Counted from the stretch's first letter, positions 1-10,622 are shown. The stretch is 64,000 nucleotides of DNA from Erwinia_E haradaeae_B (GCF_900698985.1 NZ_LR217730.1:1-64000); one strand, 5' to 3'. Notes: generated from the sequence alone by a model not told the origin. Translations and numbers: made by a program.

Positions 1-334
1 TTATATACAAAAATAGAATTATATTCTAAATAAATTTTTATTTTATTAATATAAAGGCTACTAGTCATTTAATAAAGTTAGTAATGTTATTAACATACTA
101 AATTTAATCATAATATTGGTAACTATTTAGCATGAATATATAAGTAATGTACTGATAACCTATCATTACAATATAAAGACCAGAGCATATAATTCTAAAG
201 AAATCAGATTAAGTTTTTATGAACCATTTACCTTTTAGATAAATATTTTACTATATGGGATACAAGGATGCATATACATGCAAAACTGATAAAACCTATC
301 TATATGTTCGCTATAAACTACGAGATATAATATT
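1..334. other. Non-coding stretch upstream of mnmG
   Basis: This AT-rich stretch holds no readable ORF on either strand. It presumably contains the mnmG promoter, but no convincing -35/-10 pair is visible. A 6-bp hairpin at 14-28 is the only dyad seen, and it is too short to interpret. Confidence 0.5.
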
Positions 335-2224
335 ATGTTTTATCCAGATCTTTTTGACATTATCGTTATTGGTGGAGGCCATGCCGGAACTGAAGCTTCT
401 ATGGCTGCTGCTCGTATAGGAAAACGAACATTATTGCTCACTCATAATATCGAGACATTAGGTCAATTATCATGTAATCCTGCAATTGGCGGAATTGGAA
501 AAGGTCATTTAGTAAAAGAGATAGATGCATTAGGAGGTCTAATGGCGAAAGCTATTGACAGAGCCGGCATTCAATTTAGAATTCTAAATGCTAGCAAAGG
601 GCCTGCAGTGCGCGCCACTCGAGCTCAGGCTGATCGCCTATTATATCGTCAGGTCATTCATTCTGCATTAAAAAATCAACCTAATTTATTGGTTCTACAA
701 CAAGCTGTAGAAAATTTATTAATTAAAAATAATCACGTGATTGGTGTACTGACAGAAATAGGAATGAAATTTCGAGCTAAAGCTGTAGTTCTAACTACTG
801 GTACCTTTTTAGATGCTAAGATACACATAGGTAAAAAAAGTTATAAAGGAGGGCGCGCAGGAGACCCCTCTTCTAACGCATTAGCATGTCATTTGCGAGA
901 ATTGGCACTACGTATTAGTCGCCTTAAAACAGGAACACCGCCTCGTATTGATGCAAAAAGTATCAACGTTAATATCATGCAACCGCAATACGGTCATGTT
1001 CCTTTACCTGTTTTTTCATTTTTAGGAAAAATATCTCAACATCCTCAACAAATCCCTTGTTATATTACGCATACTAATGAGAAAACTCACGACATTATTC
1101 GCCGTAATCTTCATCGCAGCCCGATATATAATGGCTCTATTGAAAGCATTGGACCACGCTACTGCCCCTCCATAGAAGATAAAATTATACGTTTTTCTGA
1201 TCGTCATTCACATCAGATCTTTTTAGAACCAGAAGGTTTAAACAGTAATGAAATTTATCCCAATGGTATTTCTACTAGTCTACCCTTTGATGTTCAAATT
1301 GATATGATTCGCTCTATAGAGGGCATGGATAATGCAGTAATCACCCGACCTGGTTATGCTGTTGAGTATGATTTTTTCAATCCATGTGATCTTAAAAAAA
1401 CTCTAGAAAGTAAATATATTCACGGACTATTTTTAGCTGGTCAAATTAATGGCACAACTGGTTATGAAGAGGCCGCAGCACAAGGACTTCTCGCTGGTCT
1501 CAATGCAGGACAGTTTTTAGACGGTCGCAATGGTTGGGCACCAAGGCGTGATCAAGCTTATTTAGGAGTTCTAGTAGATGACTTATGCACTAGAGGAACT
1601 ACTGAACCTTATCGTATGTTTACAGCCCGCGCCGAATATCGCCTGATGTTACGAGAAGATAATGCTGATTTAAGACTAACCGCCATTGGGCGTAAACTTG
1701 GTTTAGTTGACGATATTCGTTGGTCGCATTTAAATAAAAAAATAGAAAACATTGAAAAAGAACGCCAGAGACTAAGAGAAACACGAGTATTTCCTAACGC
1801 AAAAGATATATCTCAAATTAATGCTATCATGAACGGAGATCTCATAAAAGAAACTAATTGCGAGGAATTATTACGACGTCCAGAAGTTACATATCAAAAA
1901 CTTATGCAATTAAATAAACTTGGTCCTTTTTTATCCGACACTCAGGCTACTGAACAAATAGAAATTCAAATAAAATATGAAGGCTATATCTTTCGTCAAC
2001 AACAAGAAATCAATAAGCACATAAAAAACGAAAATACCCCAATTCCAATTCATATAGATTATAATCAAATAAAGGGATTATCTAACGAAGCGCTAGTGAA
2101 ACTTACATACCACAGACCAGAATCAATTGGTCAAGCGTCACGTATATCTGGGATTACTCCAGCCATCATTTCTATTTTGCTTATTTTTTTGAAAAAAAAA
2201 GGTCTATTGAAGCCTATTGAATAA
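335..2224 (+). CDS. mnmG: tRNA uridine-5-carboxymethylaminomethyl modification enzyme MnmG (GidA)
   Basis: MnmG is the FAD- and NADH-dependent partner of MnmE. Together they build the cmnm5/nmnm5 group on wobble U34 of several tRNAs. At 629 aa it has the same length as the E. coli protein. The N-terminal Rossmann FAD motif GGGHAG is at residues 13-18, the family block CNPAIGGIGKGH starts near residue 46, and a GTTGYEEAAAQG block lies near residue 375. The C-terminal helical domain that binds MnmE and tRNA is complete. The start matches the family, although the ribosome site (GAG about 11 nt upstream) is weak. In E. coli mnmG sits beside oriC and is followed by rsmG and atpI-atpB. Here none of these follows, and the atp operon lies 41 kb away. 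Confidence 0.97.
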   Translation: MFYPDLFDIIVIGGGHAGTEASMAAARIGKRTLLLTHNIETLGQLSCNPAIGGIGKGHLVKEIDALGGLMAKAIDRAGIQFRILNASKGPAVRATRAQADRLLYRQVIHSALKNQPNLLVLQQAVENLLIKNNHVIGVLTEIGMKFRAKAVVLTTGTFLDAKIHIGKKSYKGGRAGDPSSNALACHLRELALRISRLKTGTPPRIDAKSINVNIMQPQYGHVPLPVFSFLGKISQHPQQIPCYITHTNEKTHDIIRRNLHRSPIYNGSIESIGPRYCPSIEDKIIRFSDRHSHQIFLEPEGLNSNEIYPNGISTSLPFDVQIDMIRSIEGMDNAVITRPGYAVEYDFFNPCDLKKTLESKYIHGLFLAGQINGTTGYEEAAAQGLLAGLNAGQFLDGRNGWAPRRDQAYLGVLVDDLCTRGTTEPYRMFTARAEYRLMLREDNADLRLTAIGRKLGLVDDIRWSHLNKKIENIEKERQRLRETRVFPNAKDISQINAIMNGDLIKETNCEELLRRPEVTYQKLMQLNKLGPFLSDTQATEQIEIQIKYEGYIFRQQQEINKHIKNENTPIPIHIDYNQIKGLSNEALVKLTYHRPESIGQASRISGITPAIISILLIFLKKKGLLKPIE

Positions 2225-2679
2225 AAAAAAACTTTTAAGAAATCTGTAATTAAAACAAACTAATTACCGAAAGAAGACAATGATTAATAATTACTTGCAG
2301 CGATATCAAAGATGTCTATTATACTTCTTATTTTAAATAAACTGTTTCTTTTATTGATATTTATAACATAAGTGATTAAAAAAAAATCAATCAAAAAATT
2401 TTTAAATATCATAAGTGCAAAACTTAAATAATACAATAATACAATTTAGATTCAAACACGTGTATTACTTAGAGTATATATATAATAATTTTATATATTT
2501 TTTATTTATTTTGCAAAATTACTATTTTTAATAACCTTCTAGTAAGATTTATAAAAATAAATTAATCATATTAAAAAAATTGCGATATAATTTAATAATT
2601 TTATATTGAAATACTAATTATAAAATTATTTTATATCTGTCTAAAATCTTACATAATTCATCAAGGATATATTTCTTAT

Positions 2680-2723
2680 ATACTAAAGTAGTATATTCAC
2701 ATACTAATTTAATACTTTAGTAT
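2680..2723. repeat. 11-bp perfect inverted repeat downstream of mnmG
   Basis: The arms 2680-2690 and 2713-2723 are exact reverse complements with a 22-nt loop, and TTTTT follows on the + strand. It could act as a weak terminator for transcripts from mnmG, whose stop lies 456 nt upstream. In such AT-rich DNA an 11-bp dyad can also occur by chance. Confidence 0.35.
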
Positions 2724-3510
2724 TTTTACTATAAATATCTTCATAATTTTATTAATAAAGCTAATGCTTTACTCAAGACATAATTACTTCTAAAGTAGAT
2801 ACTATAAAAACACATTCTTTAAAAAAATAAAATCTATTACATAATTCACTTTATCTGTATAAAACTCAGCTGTGCTCTCAAATATCATTCATGCATTGTA
2901 TATACTCATTTTATAAAGTGTTTCTATAGAACAATTGTACATGTTATATCCTTACAAATTATAGAAACATTTTTCTTATGTAATTATTCTAAGAATACAC
3001 AACGATCATTGCGTGCCATCATATACGATAAAAACATTTCAATCCCAAAACTACATACTATATTATAGTAACATATAAATTAGATGTATCATAATAATAT
3101 ATCAGTAACATAAATATGTTACAAGAAGGATAAAAAAATCTAAGTATTCATCAGATGAATCTTTAATGATTGATGTAATAACTAAGTATGAGCTTCTATT
3201 TATATTACTAGCACATGCGATAGTGTGATACACTAATATACATTATATGATATAAATCATCTGCAGAATCTTATGTATTTTTTATCTTCCACCAACCATA
3301 ATTATTACCATAATGGCAGTATTTAAGTAGTATCGTTATTAGCAATAATGATTTTACGTAGATTGTATTAACTATACATTGTCTTATTTTCACATTAAAA
3401 GACTTGATATACAATAACGCCAAACCTAGAAAGCAATTCTAAGAATGCCAATAGTTTTATAAGTACTTTTAATCTTGTCTAGATATAAATCTTATTATGA
3501 TTCTCAGGTT

Positions 3511-3514
3511 AAGG
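3511..3514 (+). promoter_or_regulatory. Ribosome binding site deciding the pyrG start
   Basis: An AAGG core ends 6 nt before the ATG at 3521. This favours the internal ATG over the upstream in-frame ATG at 3497, and the shorter product has the family N terminus MTTNYIFITGG. Confidence 0.6.
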
Positions 3515-3520
3515 TTAAGC

Positions 3521-5158
3521 ATGACAACAAATTATATATTTATCACTGGCGGAGTAGTTTCTTCTCTAGGTAAAGGTATTGTCGCAGGTTCTTTAGCTTC
3601 TATTTTAGAAGCACGTGGTTTACCCGTAACCATTATAAAGCTAGATCCATATATTAACGTTGATCCAGGAACAATAAGCCCAACGCAGCATGGCGAAGTA
3701 TTTGTAACTGGTGATGGCGCTGAAACTGATCTAGATCTTGGGCACTACGAGCGTTTTATTAGAACCCGCATGGGTCGTCGAAATAACTGCACTACTGGTC
3801 GCATTTATGCAGATGTTCTACATAAAGAACGACGTGGAGATTATCAAGGAGCTACTGTTCAAGTAATCCCGCATATTACTAATGCCATTAAAGAAAAGAT
3901 CATTCAAGGAGGCCTTGGTTATGGTGTGGTCTTGGTAGAAATTGGAGGCACTGTTGGTGATATTGAATCATTACCATTCTTAGAAGCGATTCGCCAAATG
4001 GCAGTTGATGTTGACCGCATACATACTATGTATATCCACCTAACACTAGTTCCATATTTAGCAGTAGCAGGTGAGGTAAAGACTAAACCAACACAACATT
4101 CAGTCAAAGAGCTACTATCAATTGGTATTCAGCCAGATGTACTTATTTGTAGATCTACTTTTAGTGTACCAATAAATGAATGCAAAAAGATTGCAAGATT
4201 TTGTAATGTCTCTGAAAAAGCAGTTATATCTCTTAAAGATGTTGATTCCATTTATAAGATCCCGGGCATGTTAAAATCACAAGGACTAGATGATTACATC
4301 TGTAAGCGTTTTAATCTAAATGTGCCAGAAGCGGATTTGGAAGAGTGGGAAAAAGTTGTGTATCAAGAGGCCAACCCTTGTGGTGAACTACATATAGGAA
4401 TGGTAGGAAAATATGTAGCACTTCCAGATGCGTACAAATCAGTTATTGAAGCTCTAAAGCATGCTGGATTAAAAAGTCGCGTAACAGTAAATATTGATCT
4501 CATTGATTCACAAGATATTGAATCTCGTGGCATGGGTCGCTTAAAAAATGCAGACGCTATCTTAATTCCTGGTGGTTTTGGTTGTCGAGGCATAGATGGT
4601 AAACTACTCACAGTGCAGTATGCTCGTGAAAATAAAATACCTTATCTAGGAATCTGCCTAGGGATGCAAGTAGCAGTAATTGAATTTGCTCGGAATGTAA
4701 TACACATGGCAGATGCAAACTCAACGGAATTTGCACCGGAGTGTCAACATCCAGTAATTGCCTTGATCACCGAATGGCGCAACTCACAAGGAAATATCAC
4801 GCAGCACACCGAAAAAAGCAACCTAGGTGGTACTATGAGACTAGGCAGTCAACAATGCCAATTAACCTATAATAGTTTAGCGCATAGCTTGTACGGCTCT
4901 GAAATTATTATTGAACGTCATCGTCATCGCTATGAGGTAAATAAGATTTTTTTAAAACAACTTGAAAACGCCGGTTTACATATAACTGGTCATTCCGGAG
5001 ATAACGAATTAGTTGAAATTATTGAAATTCCAAGCCATCCCTGGTTTTTAGCATGTCAATTCCACCCAGAATTTACCTCTACACCAAGAGATGGTCATCC
5101 ATTATTTATAGGTTTTATACAAGCTGCTATTCGATATAAAAAAAATTTTAAAAAATAA
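3521..5158 (+). CDS. pyrG: CTP synthase
   Basis: CTP synthase aminates UTP to CTP with glutamine and ATP, the last step of pyrimidine nucleotide synthesis. From the ATG at 3521 the product is 545 aa, equal to E. coli PyrG, and it begins MTTNYIFITGG. The longer reading from 3497 adds eight residues (MILRLRLS) without family support. The N-terminal amidoligase domain shows the nucleotide loop SSLGKG at residues 14-19. The C-terminal class I glutamine amidotransferase domain has the nucleophile motif GICLGMQ near residue 379 and the His/Glu motif FHPEF near residue 515. eno follows, as in E. coli. Confidence 0.97.
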   Translation: MTTNYIFITGGVVSSLGKGIVAGSLASILEARGLPVTIIKLDPYINVDPGTISPTQHGEVFVTGDGAETDLDLGHYERFIRTRMGRRNNCTTGRIYADVLHKERRGDYQGATVQVIPHITNAIKEKIIQGGLGYGVVLVEIGGTVGDIESLPFLEAIRQMAVDVDRIHTMYIHLTLVPYLAVAGEVKTKPTQHSVKELLSIGIQPDVLICRSTFSVPINECKKIARFCNVSEKAVISLKDVDSIYKIPGMLKSQGLDDYICKRFNLNVPEADLEEWEKVVYQEANPCGELHIGMVGKYVALPDAYKSVIEALKHAGLKSRVTVNIDLIDSQDIESRGMGRLKNADAILIPGGFGCRGIDGKLLTVQYARENKIPYLGICLGMQVAVIEFARNVIHMADANSTEFAPECQHPVIALITEWRNSQGNITQHTEKSNLGGTMRLGSQQCQLTYNSLAHSLYGSEIIIERHRHRYEVNKIFLKQLENAGLHITGHSGDNELVEIIEIPSHPWFLACQFHPEFTSTPRDGHPLFIGFIQAAIRYKKNFKK

Positions 5159-5329
5159 AACTAATGAAAAGCAAACTTACGCTTAGTTTACTATACTATA
5201 AATGTAATCCATAGAGATCATATAAATAATTAGCATGTTGTTCATATTTAAAATCATAACCACACTAATTCTTTATTTATAATCAATTATTTATCACAGC
5301 AATACTAAATATTAATAAGGAACTCCAGC

Positions 5330-6625
5330 ATGTCTAAGATTATTAAATTACTAGCTAGAGAAATTATTGACTCTCGCGGAAACCCAACAGTAGAAGTAGA
5401 AGCTCACCTAGCAGGAGGCTTCGTTGGTCTCGCAGCTGTACCCTCTGGAGCCTCTACTGGTTCTCATGAAGCACTAGAGCTACGTGATGGTGATCCATTA
5501 CGTTTTGCTGGAAAAGGTGTAAGAAAAGCTGTAAATGCGATTAATGGTGTAATTGCTGCAGCTACCAAAGGTCAAGATGCTAAAGATCAGGCTAATATAG
5601 ATCAGATAATGATTAATCTAGATGGCACAGAGAATAAATCTCAGTTTGGCGCTAACGCAATTTTAGCTGTTTCCTTGGCTACTGCCAAAGCCGCAGCTGC
5701 CTCTAAGGGGATCCCTTTATATGAACATATATCAGATCTGAATGGTACTTTAGGAAAATTCTCTATGCCTTTACCCATGATAAATATCATTAATGGCGGT
5801 AAACATGCTAATAATAATTTAGACATACAGGAATTTATGATTCAACCCGTTCGTGCAAAAACATTAAAAGAAGCGGTTCGTATCGGCTCTGAAATTTTTC
5901 ACACACTTGGAGACATATTGTGTTCAAAAAATATGAGCACCACAGTTGGCGATGAAGGTGGCTATGCTCCTAATATCCAAACTACATTGGATGCATTAAA
6001 TTTGATCACTGAAGCGGTTCAAAAAGCAGGTTATAAATTAGGTCAAGACATCACTTTAGCGTTAGATTGTGCTGCTTCTGAGTTATATCAGGATGGTAAA
6101 TATATCTTAGCTGGAGAAAATAATTCAATGTTTTCTGCAGCAGAATTTACACACTTTTTAACTGACCTTACTAGACAATATCCTATTCTTTCTATTGAAG
6201 ACGGTCTAGATGAATCGGATTGGTCTGGATTTATCTATCAGACACAAGTATTGGGCGATAAAATTCAACTCGTAGGTGATGACTTATTTGCGACTAATAC
6301 TACAAGATTAAAAAAAGGTATTAACCAAGGAATTGCAAACTCGATCCTTATAAAATTAAATCAGATTGGTTCATTAACCGAAACGTTATCAGCTATCAAG
6401 ATGGCTCAAGATGCAGGATATAGTACAATCATTTCTCATCGGTCTGGTGAAACTGAAGATGTAACTATTGCAGATCTTGCAGTTGGTACTTCTGCAGGTC
6501 AAATTAAAACTGGTTCCATGAGTCGATCCGATCGTGTGGCTAAATATAATCAACTCATCCGCATTGAAGAAGCCTTAGGTAATCGTGCGCCATTTTATGG
6601 CCTAAAAGAAATAAAAAATCAATAA
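5330..6625 (+). CDS. eno: Enolase
   Basis: Enolase interconverts 2-phosphoglycerate and phosphoenolpyruvate in glycolysis. In enterics it is also a degradosome component. The 431-aa product is one residue shorter than E. coli Eno. Visible family motifs are SGASTGSHEA near residue 40, DEGGYAPN near residue 208, SIEDGLDESDW near residue 288 and SHRSGETEDVTIADLAVG near residue 370, which covers the catalytic and metal-binding residues. A good ribosome site (AAGGA) lies 9-10 nt before the ATG. The order pyrG-eno is the conserved enterobacterial one, with a 171-nt gap. Confidence 0.97.
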   Translation: MSKIIKLLAREIIDSRGNPTVEVEAHLAGGFVGLAAVPSGASTGSHEALELRDGDPLRFAGKGVRKAVNAINGVIAAATKGQDAKDQANIDQIMINLDGTENKSQFGANAILAVSLATAKAAAASKGIPLYEHISDLNGTLGKFSMPLPMINIINGGKHANNNLDIQEFMIQPVRAKTLKEAVRIGSEIFHTLGDILCSKNMSTTVGDEGGYAPNIQTTLDALNLITEAVQKAGYKLGQDITLALDCAASELYQDGKYILAGENNSMFSAAEFTHFLTDLTRQYPILSIEDGLDESDWSGFIYQTQVLGDKIQLVGDDLFATNTTRLKKGINQGIANSILIKLNQIGSLTETLSAIKMAQDAGYSTIISHRSGETEDVTIADLAVGTSAGQIKTGSMSRSDRVAKYNQLIRIEEALGNRAPFYGLKEIKNQ

Positions 6626-7008
6626 TAATTAGCCCTATATTTTATATAAAATCTATTTACCTATAGGTAATATCAACTAAATATTAAAATAATATTCATT
6701 TATTACCTTACTTTACAAGACAAATTTTATTTAAAGAGATAGTTTACACTATATGACTTTTATAGATATTATATCTATGTCATAAATGTTTAATAACATA
6801 AAATGTTTACTGATTTTTGTTAAATTTGTCATAAAATATATTTTTATAGTGTATTGTGATATAAAAAAATAAAGCACACTTACTATAAAGATGTTTATTA
6901 TTACTAGGTTATGTAACTTACACTATCATACATAATATGCATCATATCTAATGTTACTTATGTATTATAATTGAGTAAAATATTTTTAAAACTTACAGGA
7001 TAGCTAAA
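6626..7008. other. Spacer between eno and trxA
   Basis: The 383-nt AT-rich spacer has no gene. A compound dyad at 6634-6667 (CCTATA with TATAGG, enclosing a 14-nt AT palindrome) begins 8 nt after the eno stop and could be its terminator, but no T run follows. Confidence 0.4.
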
Positions 7009-7326
7009 ATGATTCATTTAACTGATGAAAATTTTGACAGTATTATTTTAAATACAGAGGGTTTAATATTAGTTGACTTCTGGGCAGAATGGTGCGGTCC
7101 CTGTAAAATGATTGCACCTATACTGGATGAAATAGATGTAGAATATAAAGAAAAACTAATAGTTGCAAAATTTAATGTTGATCAGAACTCTAACACTACA
7201 CCAAAATACGGTATTCGCAGCATTCCAACTTTATTGCTTTTTAAAAATGGTCTTTTACTTGATACTAAAGTAGGGGTATTGTCTAAGAGTAACCTTAGCG
7301 AATTTTTAAATCAACACTGTGGCTAA
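7009..7326 (+). CDS. trxA: Thioredoxin 1
   Basis: Thioredoxin is a small cytosolic dithiol reductant for ribonucleotide reductase and other proteins. The 105-aa product is the usual single thioredoxin fold, about four residues shorter at the N terminus than E. coli TrxA. The active-site motif WCGPC is at residues 28-32. The buried Asp of VDFWAEW (residue 23) and the cis-proline loop IPTLLLF are kept. An AGGA-like ribosome site precedes the ATG. The next gene is rho, the same neighbour as in E. coli. Confidence 0.96.
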   Translation: MIHLTDENFDSIILNTEGLILVDFWAEWCGPCKMIAPILDEIDVEYKEKLIVAKFNVDQNSNTTPKYGIRSIPTLLLFKNGLLLDTKVGVLSKSNLSEFLNQHCG

Positions 7327-7676
7327 AATGTAAATTTTTCTCTTACCGCTAGACGGTCAGAGCGAAGCGTGGTATGGTTAATCATGTAATTTAATTATAC
7401 TCTTATCCTTATTCCACGTATAGGATACGCTTCAGTTTTAGCAAACATCCATCTAAGTTTTCACTAACATTCAGAAGATTGTCAGTTAGGGTTTATTAGG
7501 TTTTTGTTTTCTGACCGTTGCCTCATTTTATATATGTACTTTTCTACATTCCATCTTTGGGCGAACTTTAAATCTAGGCACTCATATAATACAGGAATAG
7601 ATTTTTAATCCTTATGTTGCTTTATTATTAATTATTCGATATCTACCCCAAGATTAAGAACTAAGAACCAACAATT
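7327..7676 (+). other. trxA-rho intergenic region
   Basis: This 350-nt spacer is less AT-rich than most in the window. It contains a nested dyad described separately (7353-7518). In E. coli the corresponding region encodes the rho leader and the short rhoL ORF. I do not see a convincing rhoL here. Confidence 0.5.
7353..7518 (+). promoter_or_regulatory. Structured 5' leader of rho (candidate)
   Basis: An outer 8-bp perfect stem pairs 7353-7360 with 7511-7518. Inside it a 7-bp perfect stem pairs 7364-7370 with 7427-7433. An alternative CGTGG/CCACG pairing (7368-7372 with 7414-7418) competes with the inner stem. Mutually exclusive stems ahead of rho fit an attenuation leader, since E. coli rho is known to be autogenously attenuated. 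The link here is inference from position. Confidence 0.35.
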
Positions 7677-8936
7677 ATGAATCTTACCAACTTAAAGAAC
7701 ACTCTGGTTTCCGATCTCATCATTCTCGGTGAGAATATAGGTCTTGAAAACCTAGCCCGCATGCGTAAACAAGATATTATTTTTTCTATACTTAAGCAAC
7801 ATGCAAAAAGTGGCGAAGATATCTTCGGAAACGGAGTCCTTGAAATATTGCAGGATGGATTCGGTTTTTTACGTTCTAGCGACAGCTCTTATCTTGCTGG
7901 TCCCGATGATATCTATGTTTCCCCTAGTCAAATTAGACGTTTTAATCTTCGCACTGGTGATACAATTTCTGGCAAGATTCGACCACCAAAAGAAGGAGAA
8001 CGCTACTTTGCGTTATTAAAAGTAAATGAAGTGAATTATGAAAAACCAGAAAATGCACGTAATAAAATTTTATTTGAGAATTTAACGCCATTACATGCCA
8101 ATTCTCGTTTGCGAATGGAGCGAGGCAATGGATCTACTGAAGACTTAACTGCTCGTGTACTAGACTTAGCTGCTCCCATCGGTCGCGGACAGCGTGGTCT
8201 AATTGTTGCTCCACCTAAAGCTGGTAAAACAATATTGCTCCAAAATATTGCACAAAGTATTGCTTATAATCACCCTGAATGTGTTCTGATGGTTCTACTC
8301 ATTGATGAACGCCCAGAAGAAGTAACTGAAATGCAACGCTTAGTAAAAGGTGAAGTGATAGCATCTACTTTTGATGAGCCTGCATCACGTCATGTGCAAG
8401 TGTCAGAAATGGTCACTGAAAAAGCAAAACGTTTAGTAGAACACAAAAAAGATGTTATAATTTTACTTGATTCGATTACACGACTAGCGCGTGCTTATAA
8501 TACTATAGTTCCTGCCTCGGGTAAAGTTTTAACTGGAGGTGTAGATGCTAATGCCCTGCATCGACCAAAACGTTTTTTTGGCGCTGCGCGTAATGTAGAA
8601 GAAGGTGGAAGTCTGACTATTATTGCAACCGCTTTAGTAGATACTGGTTCTAAAATGGATGAAGTTATCTATGAAGAATTTAAAGGTACTGGTAATATGG
8701 AATTACATTTAGCACGTAAGATTGCCGAAAAACGTGTCTTTCCAGCTATTGATTATAATCGCTCCGGAACAAGAAAGGAAGAATTACTCACGGTTGCGGA
8801 AGAGTTACAGAAAATGTGGATATTACGTAAAATTATTCACCCGATGGGTGAAATTGATGCTATGGAGTTTCTTATGAATAAACTGGCCATGAGTAAAACT
8901 AATGATGAATTTTTTGATATGATGAAGCGTTCATAA
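7677..8936 (+). CDS. rho: Transcription termination factor Rho
   Basis: Rho is a hexameric RNA-dependent ATPase and translocase that ends transcription of untranslated RNA. The product has exactly the E. coli length of 419 aa and is nearly identical along the sequence. The N-terminal helical and OSB RNA-binding domains are followed by the RecA-like ATPase with Walker A PPKAGKT near residues 178-185, Walker B VIILLDS near residue 260, and the Q and R loop regions. Such strong conservation in a fast-evolving AT-rich genome indicates strong purifying selection. It probably stands alone as a transcription unit, with a structured leader before it and a hairpin terminator after it. Confidence 0.98.
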   Translation: MNLTNLKNTLVSDLIILGENIGLENLARMRKQDIIFSILKQHAKSGEDIFGNGVLEILQDGFGFLRSSDSSYLAGPDDIYVSPSQIRRFNLRTGDTISGKIRPPKEGERYFALLKVNEVNYEKPENARNKILFENLTPLHANSRLRMERGNGSTEDLTARVLDLAAPIGRGQRGLIVAPPKAGKTILLQNIAQSIAYNHPECVLMVLLIDERPEEVTEMQRLVKGEVIASTFDEPASRHVQVSEMVTEKAKRLVEHKKDVIILLDSITRLARAYNTIVPASGKVLTGGVDANALHRPKRFFGAARNVEEGGSLTIIATALVDTGSKMDEVIYEEFKGTGNMELHLARKIAEKRVFPAIDYNRSGTRKEELLTVAEELQKMWILRKIIHPMGEIDAMEFLMNKLAMSKTNDEFFDMMKRS

Positions 8937-9803
8937 TATATCGATACTTTAAATTCTACACAATAATATATAAAATATATATTTTACTCGATATACTTTA
9001 CAGGTTAAACAGCTATCTCTAGCATTTATTCATAAAAAAACACTGTATAATAAGTAAGATAATACATGATCAATCATTATTCTTCTTAATTGGTCATGTA
9101 TTTGTTATAATAAAAAAGATTTTTAATAAAAAAATATCACATTATAAATGTGTCACTCTATAAAATAATATCCATTTATCTTTAATAAATATTAGATTTA
9201 ACTTTAAATTATATCATATATACAATAATAAAGATTATAAATTCTTCTTGTATTAAATGGTGAAATTATTTGCAGTGTGACTAAATAAAAAATATATAAA
9301 TTATATAAATTAATGTAATTAGACCTTTCTCTCACTGATTTTTGTTTCCTTATTCAAGGCCATGAAATACTCTATATATAAATCATATTAAAATAAAACC
9401 CTCAACCTATTTAATAGTATAGATTATAATATACAAAAATTATTATCATCACTAAAAACAATACAATATTTTAGTTCTATAAAAATTATAATACTTAAAA
9501 AGATTTTTTAATTATATCATTTTCTAGGCACGTCTGTTGAAATATAATCAACAGTTTTAATTAGTTCTATTGAACCATGCCCTATATATACACTATCTTA
9601 GATTAGTTATCTTAAAAAATTAATTAAAATTATTTTATATATACAATGTTATATGATATATAAAAAAACTCGCTTTAATTCCGTTATAGAAATATCTCCT
9701 TGCCTATAAAGGCATAATGCTTTATCTGATTATCTTCAATAAGCAGATCTTATTATATGAACAAGAGATACCTGTAAAAACTCTTCTAAAATTAAAGGTC
9801 TAA
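8937..9803. other. Spacer between convergent rho and apaH
   Basis: This 867-nt AT-rich spacer separates two convergent genes. It holds the candidate rho terminator (9061-9102) and a 5-bp GC hairpin at 9701-9714 that lies 90 nt past the apaH stop. No ORF was found. Confidence 0.5.
9061..9102 (+). terminator. Hairpin terminator candidate for rho
   Basis: The 14-nt arms 9061-9074 and 9089-9102 pair at all positions with one G-T wobble around a 14-nt loop, 124 nt after the rho stop. The following bases are T-rich but lack a clean U run. Confidence 0.4.
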
Positions 9804-10622
9804 TTATTTAAAGCCAAGAGCGGGTTGTACGAATATCTTTTTATCCTCCCAACGCAACATCGTTAGACATCCCCCCCAACAACAGCCAGTATCTAATGCA
9901 ATAATACCTTTAGGTACCCATTTACCCGCTAATGCTGCCCAGTGTCCAAATATAATAGTATATTCACTTGAAATATTTCTTGGAATTCTAAACCATGGCT
10001 GTAAAGAAGGAGTTACCTGGTCAGGTAATTCTTTTGAAGTCATATCTAATTCACCACTAGGTAAGCAATATCTCATGCGTGTTAAGGCATTAGTGCTAAA
10101 ACGTAAGCGCGCAAGTCCAGTTAACTGTGGTGACCAATAACTTGGAAAATCCCCGTACATTGCATCAAGAAATAGCTGGTAACTATTAGAACTAAGCATT
10201 AATTCAATTTCATTTGCACACATTCTAACTGTTTGAATATCCCACTGAGGCGTAATGCCTGCGTGAGACATTATAATCTTACGTACCTCATCAATCTGAA
10301 CTAAAGGCTGACATCGTAACCAATCAATAAGTGATTGAATCTTATTCGATGCTAGCAATTTATTAAGAAGATCCTTTGGTTTATTACGACGTTTTCCCGC
10401 ATAAATCGCTAAAAGATGTAAATCATGGTTTCCTAACACTAGTTTGACGCATTTTCCTAATTTTTGTAAAAAACACAACACTTCAAGAGAGCAAGGACCG
10501 CGAGCAACTAAATCGCCAGTTAACCATAACTGATCGGTATTAGGATTGAATTTTACTTGAGATAGCAATAGCTGTAATTCATTATAACAGCCATGAATAT
10601 CACCAATGAAGTAAGTGCTCAT
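9804..10622 (-). CDS. apaH: Bis(5'-nucleosyl)-tetraphosphatase, symmetrical
   Basis: ApaH hydrolyses Ap4A to two ADP, and also removes Np4 caps from RNA in enterics. The 272-aa product (E. coli 280) has the metallophosphatase motifs in order: GDIHGC at residues 7-12, GDLVARGP at 36-43, GNHD at 64-67, and a later SHAG and FGHW. In E. coli it lies downstream of ksgA (rsmA) and apaG. Here it stands alone, with 1 kb of empty sequence upstream. Retention in a reduced genome is mildly notable. Confidence 0.95.
   Translation of the reverse strand: MSTYFIGDIHGCYNELQLLLSQVKFNPNTDQLWLTGDLVARGPCSLEVLCFLQKLGKCVKLVLGNHDLHLLAIYAGKRRNKPKDLLNKLLASNKIQSLIDWLRCQPLVQIDEVRKIIMSHAGITPQWDIQTVRMCANEIELMLSSNSYQLFLDAMYGDFPSYWSPQLTGLARLRFSTNALTRMRYCLPSGELDMTSKELPDQVTPSLQPWFRIPRNISSEYTIIFGHWAALAGKWVPKGIIALDTGCCWGGCLTMLRWEDKKIFVQPALGFK

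Larger units (their letters stand above)
2225..3520. other. Gene-free spacer between mnmG and pyrG
   Basis: About 1.3 kb of AT-rich sequence has no ORF resembling a known protein. rsmG, the usual neighbour of mnmG, is not recognisable. The main structure is an 11-bp perfect inverted repeat at 2680-2723 followed by a short T run. The last bases carry the pyrG ribosome site. Confidence 0.55.

Noticed and set aside
3497..3520. Longer N terminus for PyrG (MILRLRLS)
   Set aside because: The family starts at MTTNYIF, and the ribosome site lies between the two ATG codons.
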